From NCBI GenBank assembly GCA_937967535.1, contig CALCMV010000140.1, forward strand, positions 1-23,777: a DNA stretch of 23,777 nt, read 5' to 3'. Origin of the DNA: an uncultured Saprospiraceae bacterium (GTDB lineage Bacteria > Bacteroidota > Bacteroidia > Chitinophagales > Saprospiraceae). Under the pieces are notes generated by a model. The model was not told the DNA's origin and did not search any database. It saw only the letters and a program-made list of their open reading frames with translations. Numbering within the stretch: position 1 is the stretch's first letter; each line of letters opens with the position of its first letter. A program made the translations under genes and the position numbers. Positions 6,766 to 14,056 of the stretch are shown here, piece after piece.

Positions 6766-7446
6766 TCAACATTTAGATTCCGGCATTTTCGATGCTCTTG
6801 TCATTTCGCGTTTACCGGGTGGTCCGGGGAGTGCTTCGATTTGAAAACCAACGGATTTGAGGCTGCGTTTGACGATGCCTTTGGCGCAGTAAGTGGTCAG
6901 GATTCCATGCGGACGGAGGGCATGATACATTTTTTGAAATAGTGGGGCTTCCCATAATTCGGGCTGCGAATTGGGCGCGAAAGCATCGAAAAAAATGACA
7001 TCAAAAGCATTTTCCACCTCAATTTCTTCAAAACGCATTTTGTTTTTTTCAATAGAAAAACAGGGATGAATCGCTACACGATTTTCCCATGCTGCATCAT
7101 GTATTTTATCGAAAAAATTATCTTGCGGAGAAAGTTGAAGTTGGCGAATGTAATTGAGTAGGCGGATAATGTCGGGAGAAAGCGGATAGGCTTCTATGGC
7201 GGTATAATCAATCTTAAATTGTTGATTTTCAGCTTCTATGCAAGTCAGGAGTGCATTGAGTCCCGTTCCGAAACCGATGCCCAAGACATTCAATTGCTGT
7301 GCCTCCGACATACGCGCACGCAAACCCGCTTCGATAAAAACGTGCATTGACTCCTGTATTGCACCGTATTTGGAATGATAGCTCACCCCAAATTTTTCGG
7401 ACAATATAGAGTGCGAACCGTCTTGTGTATCAATGATTTGACGCAT
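6766..7446 (-). CDS. mnmD: tRNA (5-methylaminomethyl-2-thiouridine) methyltransferase MnmD
   Basis: MnmD performs the last SAM-dependent methylation at wobble uridine 34, converting nm5(s2)U to mnm5(s2)U. It corresponds to the N-terminal MTase domain of E. coli MnmC, without the oxidase domain. The 226-residue product has DGSHSILSEKFGVSYHSKYG, the SAM-binding loop LNVLGIGFGTGLNALLT (about 53-69), FDVIFFDAFAPNSQPELWE (about 148-166), and the hallmark end LPGPPGKREMTRA. I chose the ATG at 7444-7446, giving MRQIIDTQDGSHS. A longer frame opens at TTG 7485, but those 13 codons lie in the heptamer repeat arm and are not family-like. It is downstream of two lipoprotein genes on the same strand. Confidence 0.92.
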   Translation of the reverse strand: MRQIIDTQDGSHSILSEKFGVSYHSKYGAIQESMHVFIEAGLRARMSEAQQLNVLGIGFGTGLNALLTCIEAENQQFKIDYTAIEAYPLSPDIIRLLNYIRQLQLSPQDNFFDKIHDAAWENRVAIHPCFSIEKNKMRFEEIEVENAFDVIFFDAFAPNSQPELWEAPLFQKMYHALRPHGILTTYCAKGIVKRSLKSVGFQIEALPGPPGKREMTRASKMPESKC

Positions 7447-7464
7447 TATTGCGGTAGATAGCGG

Positions 7465-7535
7465 ACGGTAGACGGTGAACGGCAAATGTTTTTTTGTGAA
7501 AAACCATTGACCGTTGACCGTCAGCCGTCTACCGT
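7465..7535. repeat. Inverted heptamer array (ACCGTCT type) between mnmD and lipoprotein genes
   Basis: The left arm 7465-7488 and right arm 7505-7535 are inverted and built of 7-bp units such as ACCGTTG, ACCGTCA, GCCGTCT, ACCGT. The right arm has one extra unit. The core is T/A-rich (TTTTTTTGTGAAAAA). It runs from just upstream of the mnmD start to 2 bp before the stop codon of the first lipoprotein gene (7537-7539 on the minus strand). Confidence 0.8.
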
Positions 7536-7536
7536 T

Positions 7537-7695
7537 TTATTCTATGGCAGAGTCAATGTCTTGCGTAAGACTAATGTTATCAATTGATAATGAGAGGTTG
7601 GTCGGGCAACCCATTTTACGGCTGCATGAGGAAATTACTAAGGTAAAGGCAAATAGTAATACAAGTGCCGACAGTCTTTTTACTTTTGTATTCAT
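7537..7695 (-). CDS. Small lipoprotein, 52 residues (paralogue 1)
   Basis: This minus-strand frame runs from the ATG at 7693-7695 to a TAA at 7537-7539. It encodes MNTKVKRLSALVLLFAFTLV followed by ISSCSRKMGCPTNLSLSI and a short polar end. It has a positive N-region, a hydrophobic core (about 9-20) and a lipobox ISSC with Cys24 as the expected lipidated residue, so the mature peptide is only 29 residues. It is clearly paralogous to the next gene upstream (7731-7901) over the first 31 residues, including SSCSRK..CP. Very short lipoproteins with a Cys-Pro soon after the lipidation site occur in Bacteroidota, but no function is known to me. It is likely cotranscribed with its paralogue and possibly with mnmD. 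Confidence 0.72.
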   Translation of the reverse strand: MNTKVKRLSALVLLFAFTLVISSCSRKMGCPTNLSLSIDNISLTQDIDSAIE

Positions 7696-7730
7696 CTTGA
7701 AAAATTTTGATTTGAAAAATAGACAATAAT

Positions 7731-7901
7731 TTATGCGGGGAAATTCGATACGCTACATTCTTTTAAGGAATACATATCTATATATTTTTCTACACTCGTC
7801 GTATTGCAAGGGCAAGCCGATTTGCGACTACATGAAGAAATCGCTAAAGTGAAAGCAAATAATAAGATTAAAGTTGTTCGTCTTTTTACTTCTGTATTCA
7901 T
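7731..7901 (-). CDS. Small lipoprotein, 56 residues (paralogue 2)
   Basis: This minus-strand frame runs from the ATG at 7899-7901 to a TAA at 7731-7733. The product starts MNTEVKRRTTLILLFAFTLA, then ISSCSRKSACPCNTTS, with Cys24 in the lipobox ISSC exactly as in the downstream paralogue. The two share roughly two thirds of residues 1-31. After the CP motif they diverge completely; this copy ends EKYIDMYSLKECSVSNFPA and has four Cys in the mature part. The pair is separated by 35 bp and looks like a tandem gene duplication with a conserved export signal and variable mature peptide. Confidence 0.72.
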   Translation of the reverse strand: MNTEVKRRTTLILLFAFTLAISSCSRKSACPCNTTSVEKYIDMYSLKECSVSNFPA

Positions 7902-8336
7902 CTCAATCTTTTAATTTGAAAGAAAGGATAAACGATAAATTAACGCCATTTATCAGATGTTATTTTGATTTCGCAATTTAATGCGAAATTTTGACTTTTT
8001 ATTAACAAAAATGCTGCCATGCGTGGGGAAATTCCAAAATCATGCGCTAAACAGGCTGACCGGAAACACTGTACTGACGACTTTAGCCGTCATATAAATT
8101 TTATTTTAATTTTTAATTTATTGAAATAAAATAATTTATAAATATACTTTTATTTTACGCGACGGCTAAAGTCGTCGGTACGGTATTCGCGGTCAGCCTG
8201 TAAAGCCGTCATTACGGGTTCATTCGGAAAACTGATATTTTCCGAAATTTACCCCGTTCACAGTATAATTCGTGAAATATTTATATGAAAAATGTAATGT
8301 CGAAAAAACTTAGACGGCTATCCTTTAAACACCTTC
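7902..8336. other. Gene-free spacer with hairpins
   Basis: No gene is seen. It holds a TTTCGCA/TGCGAAA hairpin at 7969-7988, the large inverted repeat at 8052-8200, and a perfect 9-bp stem TTCGGAAAA/TTTTCCGAA with a 6-nt loop at 8223-8246. The last could sit in the 3' untranslated region of the AsmA-family transcript, though no U-run follows. Promoter elements for the lipoprotein pair should lie near 7905-7960, but only imperfect -7 matches are visible. Confidence 0.45.
8052..8200. repeat. MITE-like element, 40-bp inverted arms around an AT-rich core
   Basis: Arm 8052-8091 starts CAGGCTGACCG and ends GACGACTTTAGCCGTC. Arm 8161-8200 is its inverse with about seven mismatches. The 69-bp core is almost pure A/T. 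Total length is 149 bp with no coding capacity. The arms are much more GC-rich than the flanks, which argues for an inserted or mobilised element rather than drift. No target-site duplication was identified. Confidence 0.75.
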
Positions 8337-11300
8337 TTAATTCCCATCATCTTTCTTTTTCTTCCCAAATTTTGGCAACTTAATTTTATCTTTCAATTTC
8401 TCCAATTCCTCTTTCGCTTTATCGCCCAAGACATCATCTACCTTTTCGTTTACCTTATCGCCCAATTTATCTTTCACTAAAGAATCAACCACCGTCCCGA
8501 CTGCCTCACCGACTTTATCTTTTACCTCTTCGGTGGCTTTTTCGACCACTTCATCTACTTTTTCTTCCACTTTCGTTTGAATGGTATCTAATTGCTGCTC
8601 AACGACTTCCGTAGCTTCTTCTTTCTTTTCTTCCACGATTTCTGTGGCTTTCGTTTCTACGGCTTCTACTTTTTCTTCGACCACTTCTTTTACTTGGTCT
8701 TTGATTTCTGACTTCACAGTTTTGCCGCTTGCACTTAGGAATTTGATGTCAAATTTTGGCTTTTTATGACTACCCGTAATCGTAACATCGAAATTAATAT
8801 TATCGCTTTCGCCAATCGTTACGCCGATTTTTTTCGCCTGTTCGCTCAACAAACCTATACCGCGATTGGCAGCACTGCCCGCCGTACTTTCCTCCAATTT
8901 TTCGCGTGGTACGGTGAAGTTCATTTTGTAATTCATGTTCTCTGCCGTCAGTGCGTGTTGACCTTCGCCTTTCATTTTTATATCCTCAAAATCACTCGTA
9001 AAAGGTCGCAAAACAAATTGCCCGTCAAGCACATCAAACCAATTTTTAGTATCCTTAATTTCAAATTTGCTGAGGTCTTTCATATTGAGTTTATCGCTCA
9101 ATTTGGCAAGCGGTTCAAAGTTTTTGACCACCGCATTAAGGGTGTGAATCAAGCCCTCCGCACTAAGCGTATTATAGTCGATAGACATGTCGGGATTGAG
9201 TTCGCCTTTGAAGCTCATTTCACTTGAAAATATGCCTTCCACAAACTCTATTATCGGCGCAATCGCCTCTATCGAGGCAAAAGTATTAAAGGACTCTCCA
9301 AAGTCAATTTCATTCATTTTATACTTAAAATCAAATACCGGTTTTTCTTGATTTAAAGTAGAATAAACCCCCGACAAACCAATATCTCCTTTCAGAGTTT
9401 TTGCTGCGAAGTCCTTGATATTCAGCGATTCATTGTTGAGTGTCATATCGCCGCGCATATTGTCAAAGCTCATATTATCATACAATACCTTATCAATATC
9501 TGCGGTAAAATTGATATTCATATTTTCCGGCAAAGGGTAGACACTTGCGGTTTCTTCTTCACTCGTTCCGTCCGTTTCAGTTGCTTCTTCTCCATACAAA
9601 TCATCTACATTTAGCAGCTTCGATTTTAAGTCAAAATCTCCTGAAATCACTTCATTTTTATAGACATAATTCATCACATTTTCCAATGCGCCACTACCAC
9701 GTACATCACTTTTTCCTATATTGGTAGAAAATGAATTTAAGGTCAATTTTTCGGGCGTAAAATTACCTTTCGCTTTCATATTTTTTAGGGTGTAAATGTC
9801 GTAAAACACTTCCTTCGCATCCGCATTGAAGGTGACATCAAAACGGTCGGGTGCTTCGCCCGATTCACTGCTACTTTCGCTGCCTTCGCCCTCACTTGAA
9901 ATGAAGGGATTGACATCGAAGGTATTGGCAGAGACATCAATATCACCGTTTATTGTTTCGCCGTTGAATACGTAATCCCAAACATTCACCAAAGTACCCG
10001 TACCGCGAATATCACTTTTATCCATTTGCGTTTCAAACTGAGTCAGATTAATTTTTTGGGGTGTAAAATTGCCCAATGCTTTCGTATTTTTAAGTTCGTA
10101 TTTATCGTATTTAATTTGCTTAAATTCTGCATCAATATCAAAATCAAAACGGTCAAAAACTTCCTCATTTTCGACAGTCTGTACGGTCATATCCGTATTT
10201 TCGGGTGAATTTTTTGTGTCGCTCATCCATTCATCTGCATCCAATGAATTGGAGCGAATTGTGACAATACCTTTCATCGTTTTTTCGGGTGAAAAGTAAG
10301 CCAAAACGTTGTCAATTTCGCCATAAGCCTGCACATCACTCTTACCCAAAAGCGCATCAAAAGCCGGAATATTCACTCGTTGTGGCGTGAAATCCAATTT
10401 GGCATTTTTCACAATCACAGGCGGCATATTGCTTGCTTCATAATTCAAATTAATGATGCTGACATCACCTTTCATGTCCACATTTTCGTATTGTTTGTTT
10501 TCGATATACGATAGGCGCGTATCCACATCCACATCTGCATCAATCAAGCCGCTTAATGACTCCACACCTTCCATCGGAAAGGCTTTGGCGAGGTCTGCCA
10601 AACCAATTTTTCCTCTTGCTTTTGCCTTCACCTGCGGGTCGCTCATAGGTGTGCGTAGGTTGAAAATCAGATTGAACGGATTATCACCCAATTGGAAGTG
10701 AAAAGCAGGCACATCCACCACCATTTTATCCAAATCACTATCAGGACTCATCACACTTGCTTTTGCATTAATCTCCGTCATACCCATCGGCAAATCAGGA
10801 TATTGGAAGCTCGCATTTTCTACATCCATTTTGAGGTCGAGTGCGGGTATTTTGGTGTCGCTGTACGTGCCTTTGAGTGTACCGCGCAATGCCATTTTAC
10901 CCTCCGTTTTTACTCGTTTAAAATTATCAATATAAGCACCCGGCACCATCGAGAGGAGGTGTTTAAATTCATTCTGCGGCGTATCAAATTTGAGGTTCAT
11001 ATCAATATCATCACCAATCGGTGCTACCCAACCAATCAGGCGTAACTGTAAGTCATTCAGTCGAATATCGTTTTCTGTGATGCTATATTTGCTGCTATTC
11101 ATATCGGCTTTGAAGCTGAGGTCAATATCGGCTTCGGCATCATTGATATAGGTGATGCCAGCGTTTTTTACGGTCAATTTATCGGCTTTCGTTTGCGTGA
11201 CCAAATCAAAGACCGTACTCGCAAAATCACCTTTACCCGTATGATTGATACCTTTCACTTGAGCAAAGGTCGCAGAGGCAGCATCGTCGTAGGTAATATT

Positions 11301-11786
11301 GCTGTTTTTGAGCGCGTATTTTTTTAGTGATAAATTAAAATTGGAATCACTTGTGTCGGTTTCTTTTTCGTTATTATTTATTTTGACAATATCATAATTC
11401 GCTTTGCCGTTTTTTAGTATTTTTACATAAATATCTGCATCATTTATGGTAAAAGATTTGACCTCGATAGGTCGGTCATCCTTAATGACAGACATAACAT
11501 CTGCCGTCACGCGGAGTTGGTCAATTTCTGCTAATCGAAGCCCTTCAAATTCATCCACACCATCCACTATAATATCATTCAAACCCAAACTCACATTCGG
11601 AAAACTACGAATCAGCGAGATATTCAAATCACCAAAATCAGCTTTTGCCTTGAGATTGTTGTTCATCTCCGTTTTGGCACGAGCAACGATTTTATCCTTA
11701 AAAAAATAAGGAATCGCTATCAATGCTCCTACGAATAAGAAGAGGAGAATTAACAAGAAATAAAAAAAACGCTTTATGAATTTCAT
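8337..11786 (-). CDS. AsmA family envelope protein with tandem repeats and charged C-terminal tail
   Basis: AsmA-like proteins are inner-membrane-anchored, periplasm-spanning beta-groove proteins implicated in lipid transport and outer-membrane homeostasis. The 1149-residue product starts MKFIKRFFYFLLILLFLFVG, a single N-terminal membrane anchor, then the typical KAKADFGDLNISLIRSFPNV and VSLGLNDIIVDG region. Four related repeats start near residues 435, 543, 646 and 754; the second and third share DRFD, YxLKNxKAxGNFTP and KSDxRGxG. Residues about 1015-1149 form a Lys/Glu/Val-rich heptad-like tail (VEEKVDEVVEKATEEVKDKV) ending in lysines. I chose the ATG at 11784-11786; the frame extends 25 codons further upstream, but that would overlap the preceding gene and hide the anchor. 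It lies 55 bp downstream of the DUF1963 gene on the same strand. Substrate unknown. Confidence 0.88.
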   Translation of the reverse strand: MKFIKRFFYFLLILLFLFVGALIAIPYFFKDKIVARAKTEMNNNLKAKADFGDLNISLIRSFPNVSLGLNDIIVDGVDEFEGLRLAEIDQLRVTADVMSVIKDDRPIEVKSFTINDADIYVKILKNGKANYDIVKINNNEKETDTSDSNFNLSLKKYALKNSNITYDDAASATFAQVKGINHTGKGDFASTVFDLVTQTKADKLTVKNAGITYINDAEADIDLSFKADMNSSKYSITENDIRLNDLQLRLIGWVAPIGDDIDMNLKFDTPQNEFKHLLSMVPGAYIDNFKRVKTEGKMALRGTLKGTYSDTKIPALDLKMDVENASFQYPDLPMGMTEINAKASVMSPDSDLDKMVVDVPAFHFQLGDNPFNLIFNLRTPMSDPQVKAKARGKIGLADLAKAFPMEGVESLSGLIDADVDVDTRLSYIENKQYENVDMKGDVSIINLNYEASNMPPVIVKNAKLDFTPQRVNIPAFDALLGKSDVQAYGEIDNVLAYFSPEKTMKGIVTIRSNSLDADEWMSDTKNSPENTDMTVQTVENEEVFDRFDFDIDAEFKQIKYDKYELKNTKALGNFTPQKINLTQFETQMDKSDIRGTGTLVNVWDYVFNGETINGDIDVSANTFDVNPFISSEGEGSESSSESGEAPDRFDVTFNADAKEVFYDIYTLKNMKAKGNFTPEKLTLNSFSTNIGKSDVRGSGALENVMNYVYKNEVISGDFDLKSKLLNVDDLYGEEATETDGTSEEETASVYPLPENMNINFTADIDKVLYDNMSFDNMRGDMTLNNESLNIKDFAAKTLKGDIGLSGVYSTLNQEKPVFDFKYKMNEIDFGESFNTFASIEAIAPIIEFVEGIFSSEMSFKGELNPDMSIDYNTLSAEGLIHTLNAVVKNFEPLAKLSDKLNMKDLSKFEIKDTKNWFDVLDGQFVLRPFTSDFEDIKMKGEGQHALTAENMNYKMNFTVPREKLEESTAGSAANRGIGLLSEQAKKIGVTIGESDNINFDVTITGSHKKPKFDIKFLSASGKTVKSEIKDQVKEVVEEKVEAVETKATEIVEEKKEEATEVVEQQLDTIQTKVEEKVDEVVEKATEEVKDKVGEAVGTVVDSLVKDKLGDKVNEKVDDVLGDKAKEELEKLKDKIKLPKFGKKKKDDGN

Positions 11787-11841
11787 AATCTTTATTTTCG
11801 TAAATTTGTGACGTTGATTTGGAGTAAGTTTAATCACTTGA

Positions 11842-12672
11842 TTAATCGTGATAGACATCAATCGAACTAAAATCCGCCTCTTTCAATTTGTCTTTTTCTA
11901 TAGAAATACATATCATAGCTCCGTCTCCCCAATCCCAATCTAAAACACCGCAAGAATCAAGTATAATTAAGGGTGTATAAGCCTCATCACAAGGATCTAT
12001 ATTATCAAGTTGGTGACTTTCATAGTAGCCTAATAGTTGATGCCTCTTATTTTCTAATATTTTGAAGTACTCGTTGTATGCACTTGTATTAGATGCGGTC
12101 AAATTAAAATAAGGAGATCTGATATTCGGATGCAAAGCTCTTCTCAAAGCATGATGCTTGCCCTTTATTCCATATTCGCCATATTCGCCATCTTCGTAAT
12201 GGGGTTCCATCCATATATTATAAGCTATATCACCTGTCAATGAGAAATTTATCGGAGTAGCAGGTACCGATTTTGTACCTTCGGGTATAGTCAAAGCTGC
12301 AAGAGCATCCGTATCCTTTGTGTATATCAAATGAATCCCTCCTTCGTCAAACAACTCTGGTCTCTCTTCTTCTCCGGGATCATCTACATACGAAGCAAAA
12401 ATGCTCAGTAGTCCTATCTTGGGAAGCATCTCATTATCAGGCAGTTCTTCAAAATTAATTTGCCCTACAAATACATAAGGAATGTCATTGTAGGCGGGCC
12501 AAGTCGCTCCTGATGGCAAGTCAGGCATGCCTCCAAAACGACTTCCCCCTAATTTTGTCTCGCCTTTGTATGGCAACATTTCAATGGCAGGTCGAAATTG
12601 ATTGACCAAATATTCTTTATGTTCGATTAAGTCGTGTTTTTCAATGAGTTTTTCAAATTCTTGTATTGTCAT
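11842..12672 (-). CDS. DUF1963 / YwqG-like protein
   Basis: The 276-residue product has the DUF1963 layout. KLGGSRFGGMPDLPSGATWP (about 41-60) is the family's conserved N-terminal motif. It is followed by VFVGQINFEELP, GLLSIFAS, a middle region with GGIHLIYT, HQLLGYYESHQ, and a C-terminal LIILDSCGVLDWDWGDGAMI with the conserved DxxWGDxG-type end. It has no signal peptide, so it is cytoplasmic. B. subtilis YwqG belongs to this family; its biochemical role is not established, and such proteins are sometimes found near polymorphic toxins. No toxin is seen here. The gene probably shares a transcript with the AsmA-family gene downstream. Confidence 0.85.
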   Translation of the reverse strand: MTIQEFEKLIEKHDLIEHKEYLVNQFRPAIEMLPYKGETKLGGSRFGGMPDLPSGATWPAYNDIPYVFVGQINFEELPDNEMLPKIGLLSIFASYVDDPGEEERPELFDEGGIHLIYTKDTDALAALTIPEGTKSVPATPINFSLTGDIAYNIWMEPHYEDGEYGEYGIKGKHHALRRALHPNIRSPYFNLTASNTSAYNEYFKILENKRHQLLGYYESHQLDNIDPCDEAYTPLIILDSCGVLDWDWGDGAMICISIEKDKLKEADFSSIDVYHD

Positions 12673-12971
12673 TTTACTGTTAATTAGATGGAAAAATATT
12701 TACTTTAAGATACGGATATTTTCGTGCCAATATTTTATAAAAAACGCTAATCTGACGATACCCGTTTAACGAAGTCACCTTATATTTTGTTTTTAAAAAG
12801 TAACTATCGACTATCAACTACGGACTATCGACGAACTAAAAATACAATTCTAATGCCAAGCCATCTTCTATCAAATTTCTGTCCATGTACTTAGGTAAGT
12901 GGAAGTACAAGTTTATCCTGTACAGTTGTCGGGAAAGTTTAAGTTTAAATAAATAATCCAAAGAAATGCTT
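12673..12971. other. Gene-free spacer with a heptamer array and one copy of a 40-bp direct repeat
   Basis: Four 7-bp units (ACTATCG, ACTATCA, ACTACGG, ACTATCG) lie at 12803-12830. A 40-bp sequence at 12909-12948, containing GTACAGTTGTCGGGA and ending in AAGTTT units, recurs in the same orientation at 13900-13939 with 38 of 40 identities, so copies flank the 13113-13883 gene. No reading frame was supportable. Confidence 0.6.
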
Positions 12972-12979
12972 TAAATTTG
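12972..12979 (+). promoter_or_regulatory. Candidate -7 element for the coiled-coil secreted protein gene
   Basis: TAAATTTG fits TAnnTTTG and lies 133 bp upstream of the ATG at 13113, leaving a leader of about 125 nt. That leader contains a short frame (12988-13116) whose stop overlaps the ATG. Confidence 0.45.
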
Positions 12980-13112
12980 TGCTGATAATGTACAATGCTA
13001 CAATGATTTTTATTGATGGATTATCATATTTCGGCATTGTCGCATTGCTTTGGTATGGTTTTCGGTTAATTGCCGATAACAATCATTTCTTAATTTTAAT
13101 TATCAAACGAAT

Positions 13113-13883
13113 ATGAAAAATCTGGTTATACTCTTTTGCTGCGTCATTATGGCACATTTTGCGACAGCACAAGAACAGACATCTTATGTTAAAACCATTG
13201 ACCCTGAAAACAGCTCTACTATTTTGCTCAATATTGATATTCCGGCAGGCGTGAAAGAATGGGACGGTGACAAATTGCGAATTTTGGTGGACGTACAGCA
13301 CCAAGAGGGTGTGGGGTCGGAAGTATTGGAAAGTTTGATGCAAATTGGGCGTTATGAGGTGATGACAGGCAAAAGCGGCAAAGAATTTATTATCAAAATG
13401 CCGGGACTCAACAATGAAATCGTGATAGGCGACAAGACCATCCAAGAGGCGATTTCTTTGTTGATATTCACGCCAAAAGGAGTGCGCGTAGAACAGGAAT
13501 TGGACAATACAATTGGTATGCGTATTTCAAAAGGTAGTGCATTTAGCGAGCCTTTGAATATTGAATTTGAGTTTAATATTCCTTTCGTGGCATCATTTGG
13601 CGGTGAATCTACCGCAAAAACAGAATCCAAAGAGGCTATTGACGACCTCCAATTACAAGTGGACGAAAAGGCAAATGAATTGCAGAAATTTGTCAGCGAT
13701 ATGGCTACTATGCAACAACAACTCGAAAATGCCTACAAAGATGAAATGACCCCCGAAGACCATGAAGAAGTCAATACACTAATGATGGAAATTGAGCAAA
13801 AAAATCAGGATTTGCAAAACCTCATCAATGAATTGAGCAACCTCCAAACTCAACTCAGCGATTCTTACGGAAGGAGACAGTAA
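13113..13883 (+). CDS. Secreted protein with C-terminal coiled coil, function unknown
   Basis: The 256-residue product begins with a signal peptide (MKNLVILFCCVIMAHFATAQ, cleavage expected after residue 18-20). Residues about 25-160 look like a beta-rich domain with strands such as STILLNIDIPAG, RILVDVQHQEGVG, GKEFIIKMPGLNNEIVIGDK, ISLLIFTPKGVRV and LNIEFEFNIPFVASF. Residues about 172-250 are a heptad-like coiled coil rich in Q, L, E and N (LQLQVDEKANELQKFVSDM, LMMEIEQKNQDLQNLINEL). I do not recognise a family. Hydrophobicity falls off after the signal, so it is periplasmic or surface-located, possibly oligomeric through the coiled coil. The stop codon runs directly into an AAGTTT array. It is convergent with the histidine kinase gene. 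Confidence 0.8.
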   Translation: MKNLVILFCCVIMAHFATAQEQTSYVKTIDPENSSTILLNIDIPAGVKEWDGDKLRILVDVQHQEGVGSEVLESLMQIGRYEVMTGKSGKEFIIKMPGLNNEIVIGDKTIQEAISLLIFTPKGVRVEQELDNTIGMRISKGSAFSEPLNIEFEFNIPFVASFGGESTAKTESKEAIDDLQLQVDEKANELQKFVSDMATMQQQLENAYKDEMTPEDHEEVNTLMMEIEQKNQDLQNLINELSNLQTQLSDSYGRRQ

Positions 13884-13940
13884 GTTTAAGTTTAAGTTTA
13901 AGTTTATCCCGTACAGCTGTCGGGAAAGTTTAAGTTTAAG
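13881..13940. repeat. AAGTTT hexamer array with embedded 40-bp direct-repeat copy
   Basis: The array of AAGTTT units starts in the stop codon (TAAGTTTAAGTTT...). It is interrupted by TCCCGTACAGCTGTCGGGA, itself a hairpin with the inner palindrome ACAGCTGT, and then resumes. The 13900-13939 part is the second copy of the 12909-12948 repeat. The same hexamer forms the long array after the CotH gene at the right end of the window. Confidence 0.75.
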
Positions 13941-13973
13941 TTTTCATAATTCATTTTCAATGAATTATGAAAA
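13941..13973. repeat. Perfect 14-bp-stem hairpin
   Basis: TTTTCATAATTCAT (13941-13954) pairs perfectly with 13960-13973 across a 5-nt loop. It lies between the convergent coiled-coil and histidine kinase genes and could help end either transcript, though there is no long U-run. Confidence 0.7.
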
Positions 13974-14005
13974 CTGAAAGTGTCGCTTAACCCAATCCAA
14001 CTACT

Positions 14006-14056
14006 TAATGGTTAATTTTCGCTGCGCGAAAATTAACCATTAACCATTAACCATTA
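14006..14056. repeat. Perfect 17-bp-stem hairpin with ACCATTA heptamer array
   Basis: The stem 14006-14022 pairs exactly with 14026-14042 across the loop TGC; the core is AATTTTCGC-TGC-GCGAAAATT. The right arm continues as tandem ACCATTA units to 14056. The stop codon of the histidine kinase (14054-14056 on the minus strand) lies inside the last unit. Confidence 0.85.

Noticed and set aside
7514..7729. Plus-strand 71-codon frame between mnmD and 7730
   Set aside because: It is antisense to the 52-residue lipoprotein, which has a clear signal peptide, lipobox and paralogue on the minus strand; the plus-strand product has no recognisable feature and begins inside a repeat.
11787..11861. 25-codon N-terminal extension of the AsmA protein
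   Set aside because: It overlaps the end of the DUF1963 gene and precedes the real membrane anchor beginning at ATG 11786.
13881..14056. CRISPR-like array
   Set aside because: The repeats are 6-7 bp tandem units without spacers, and no cas gene is present.
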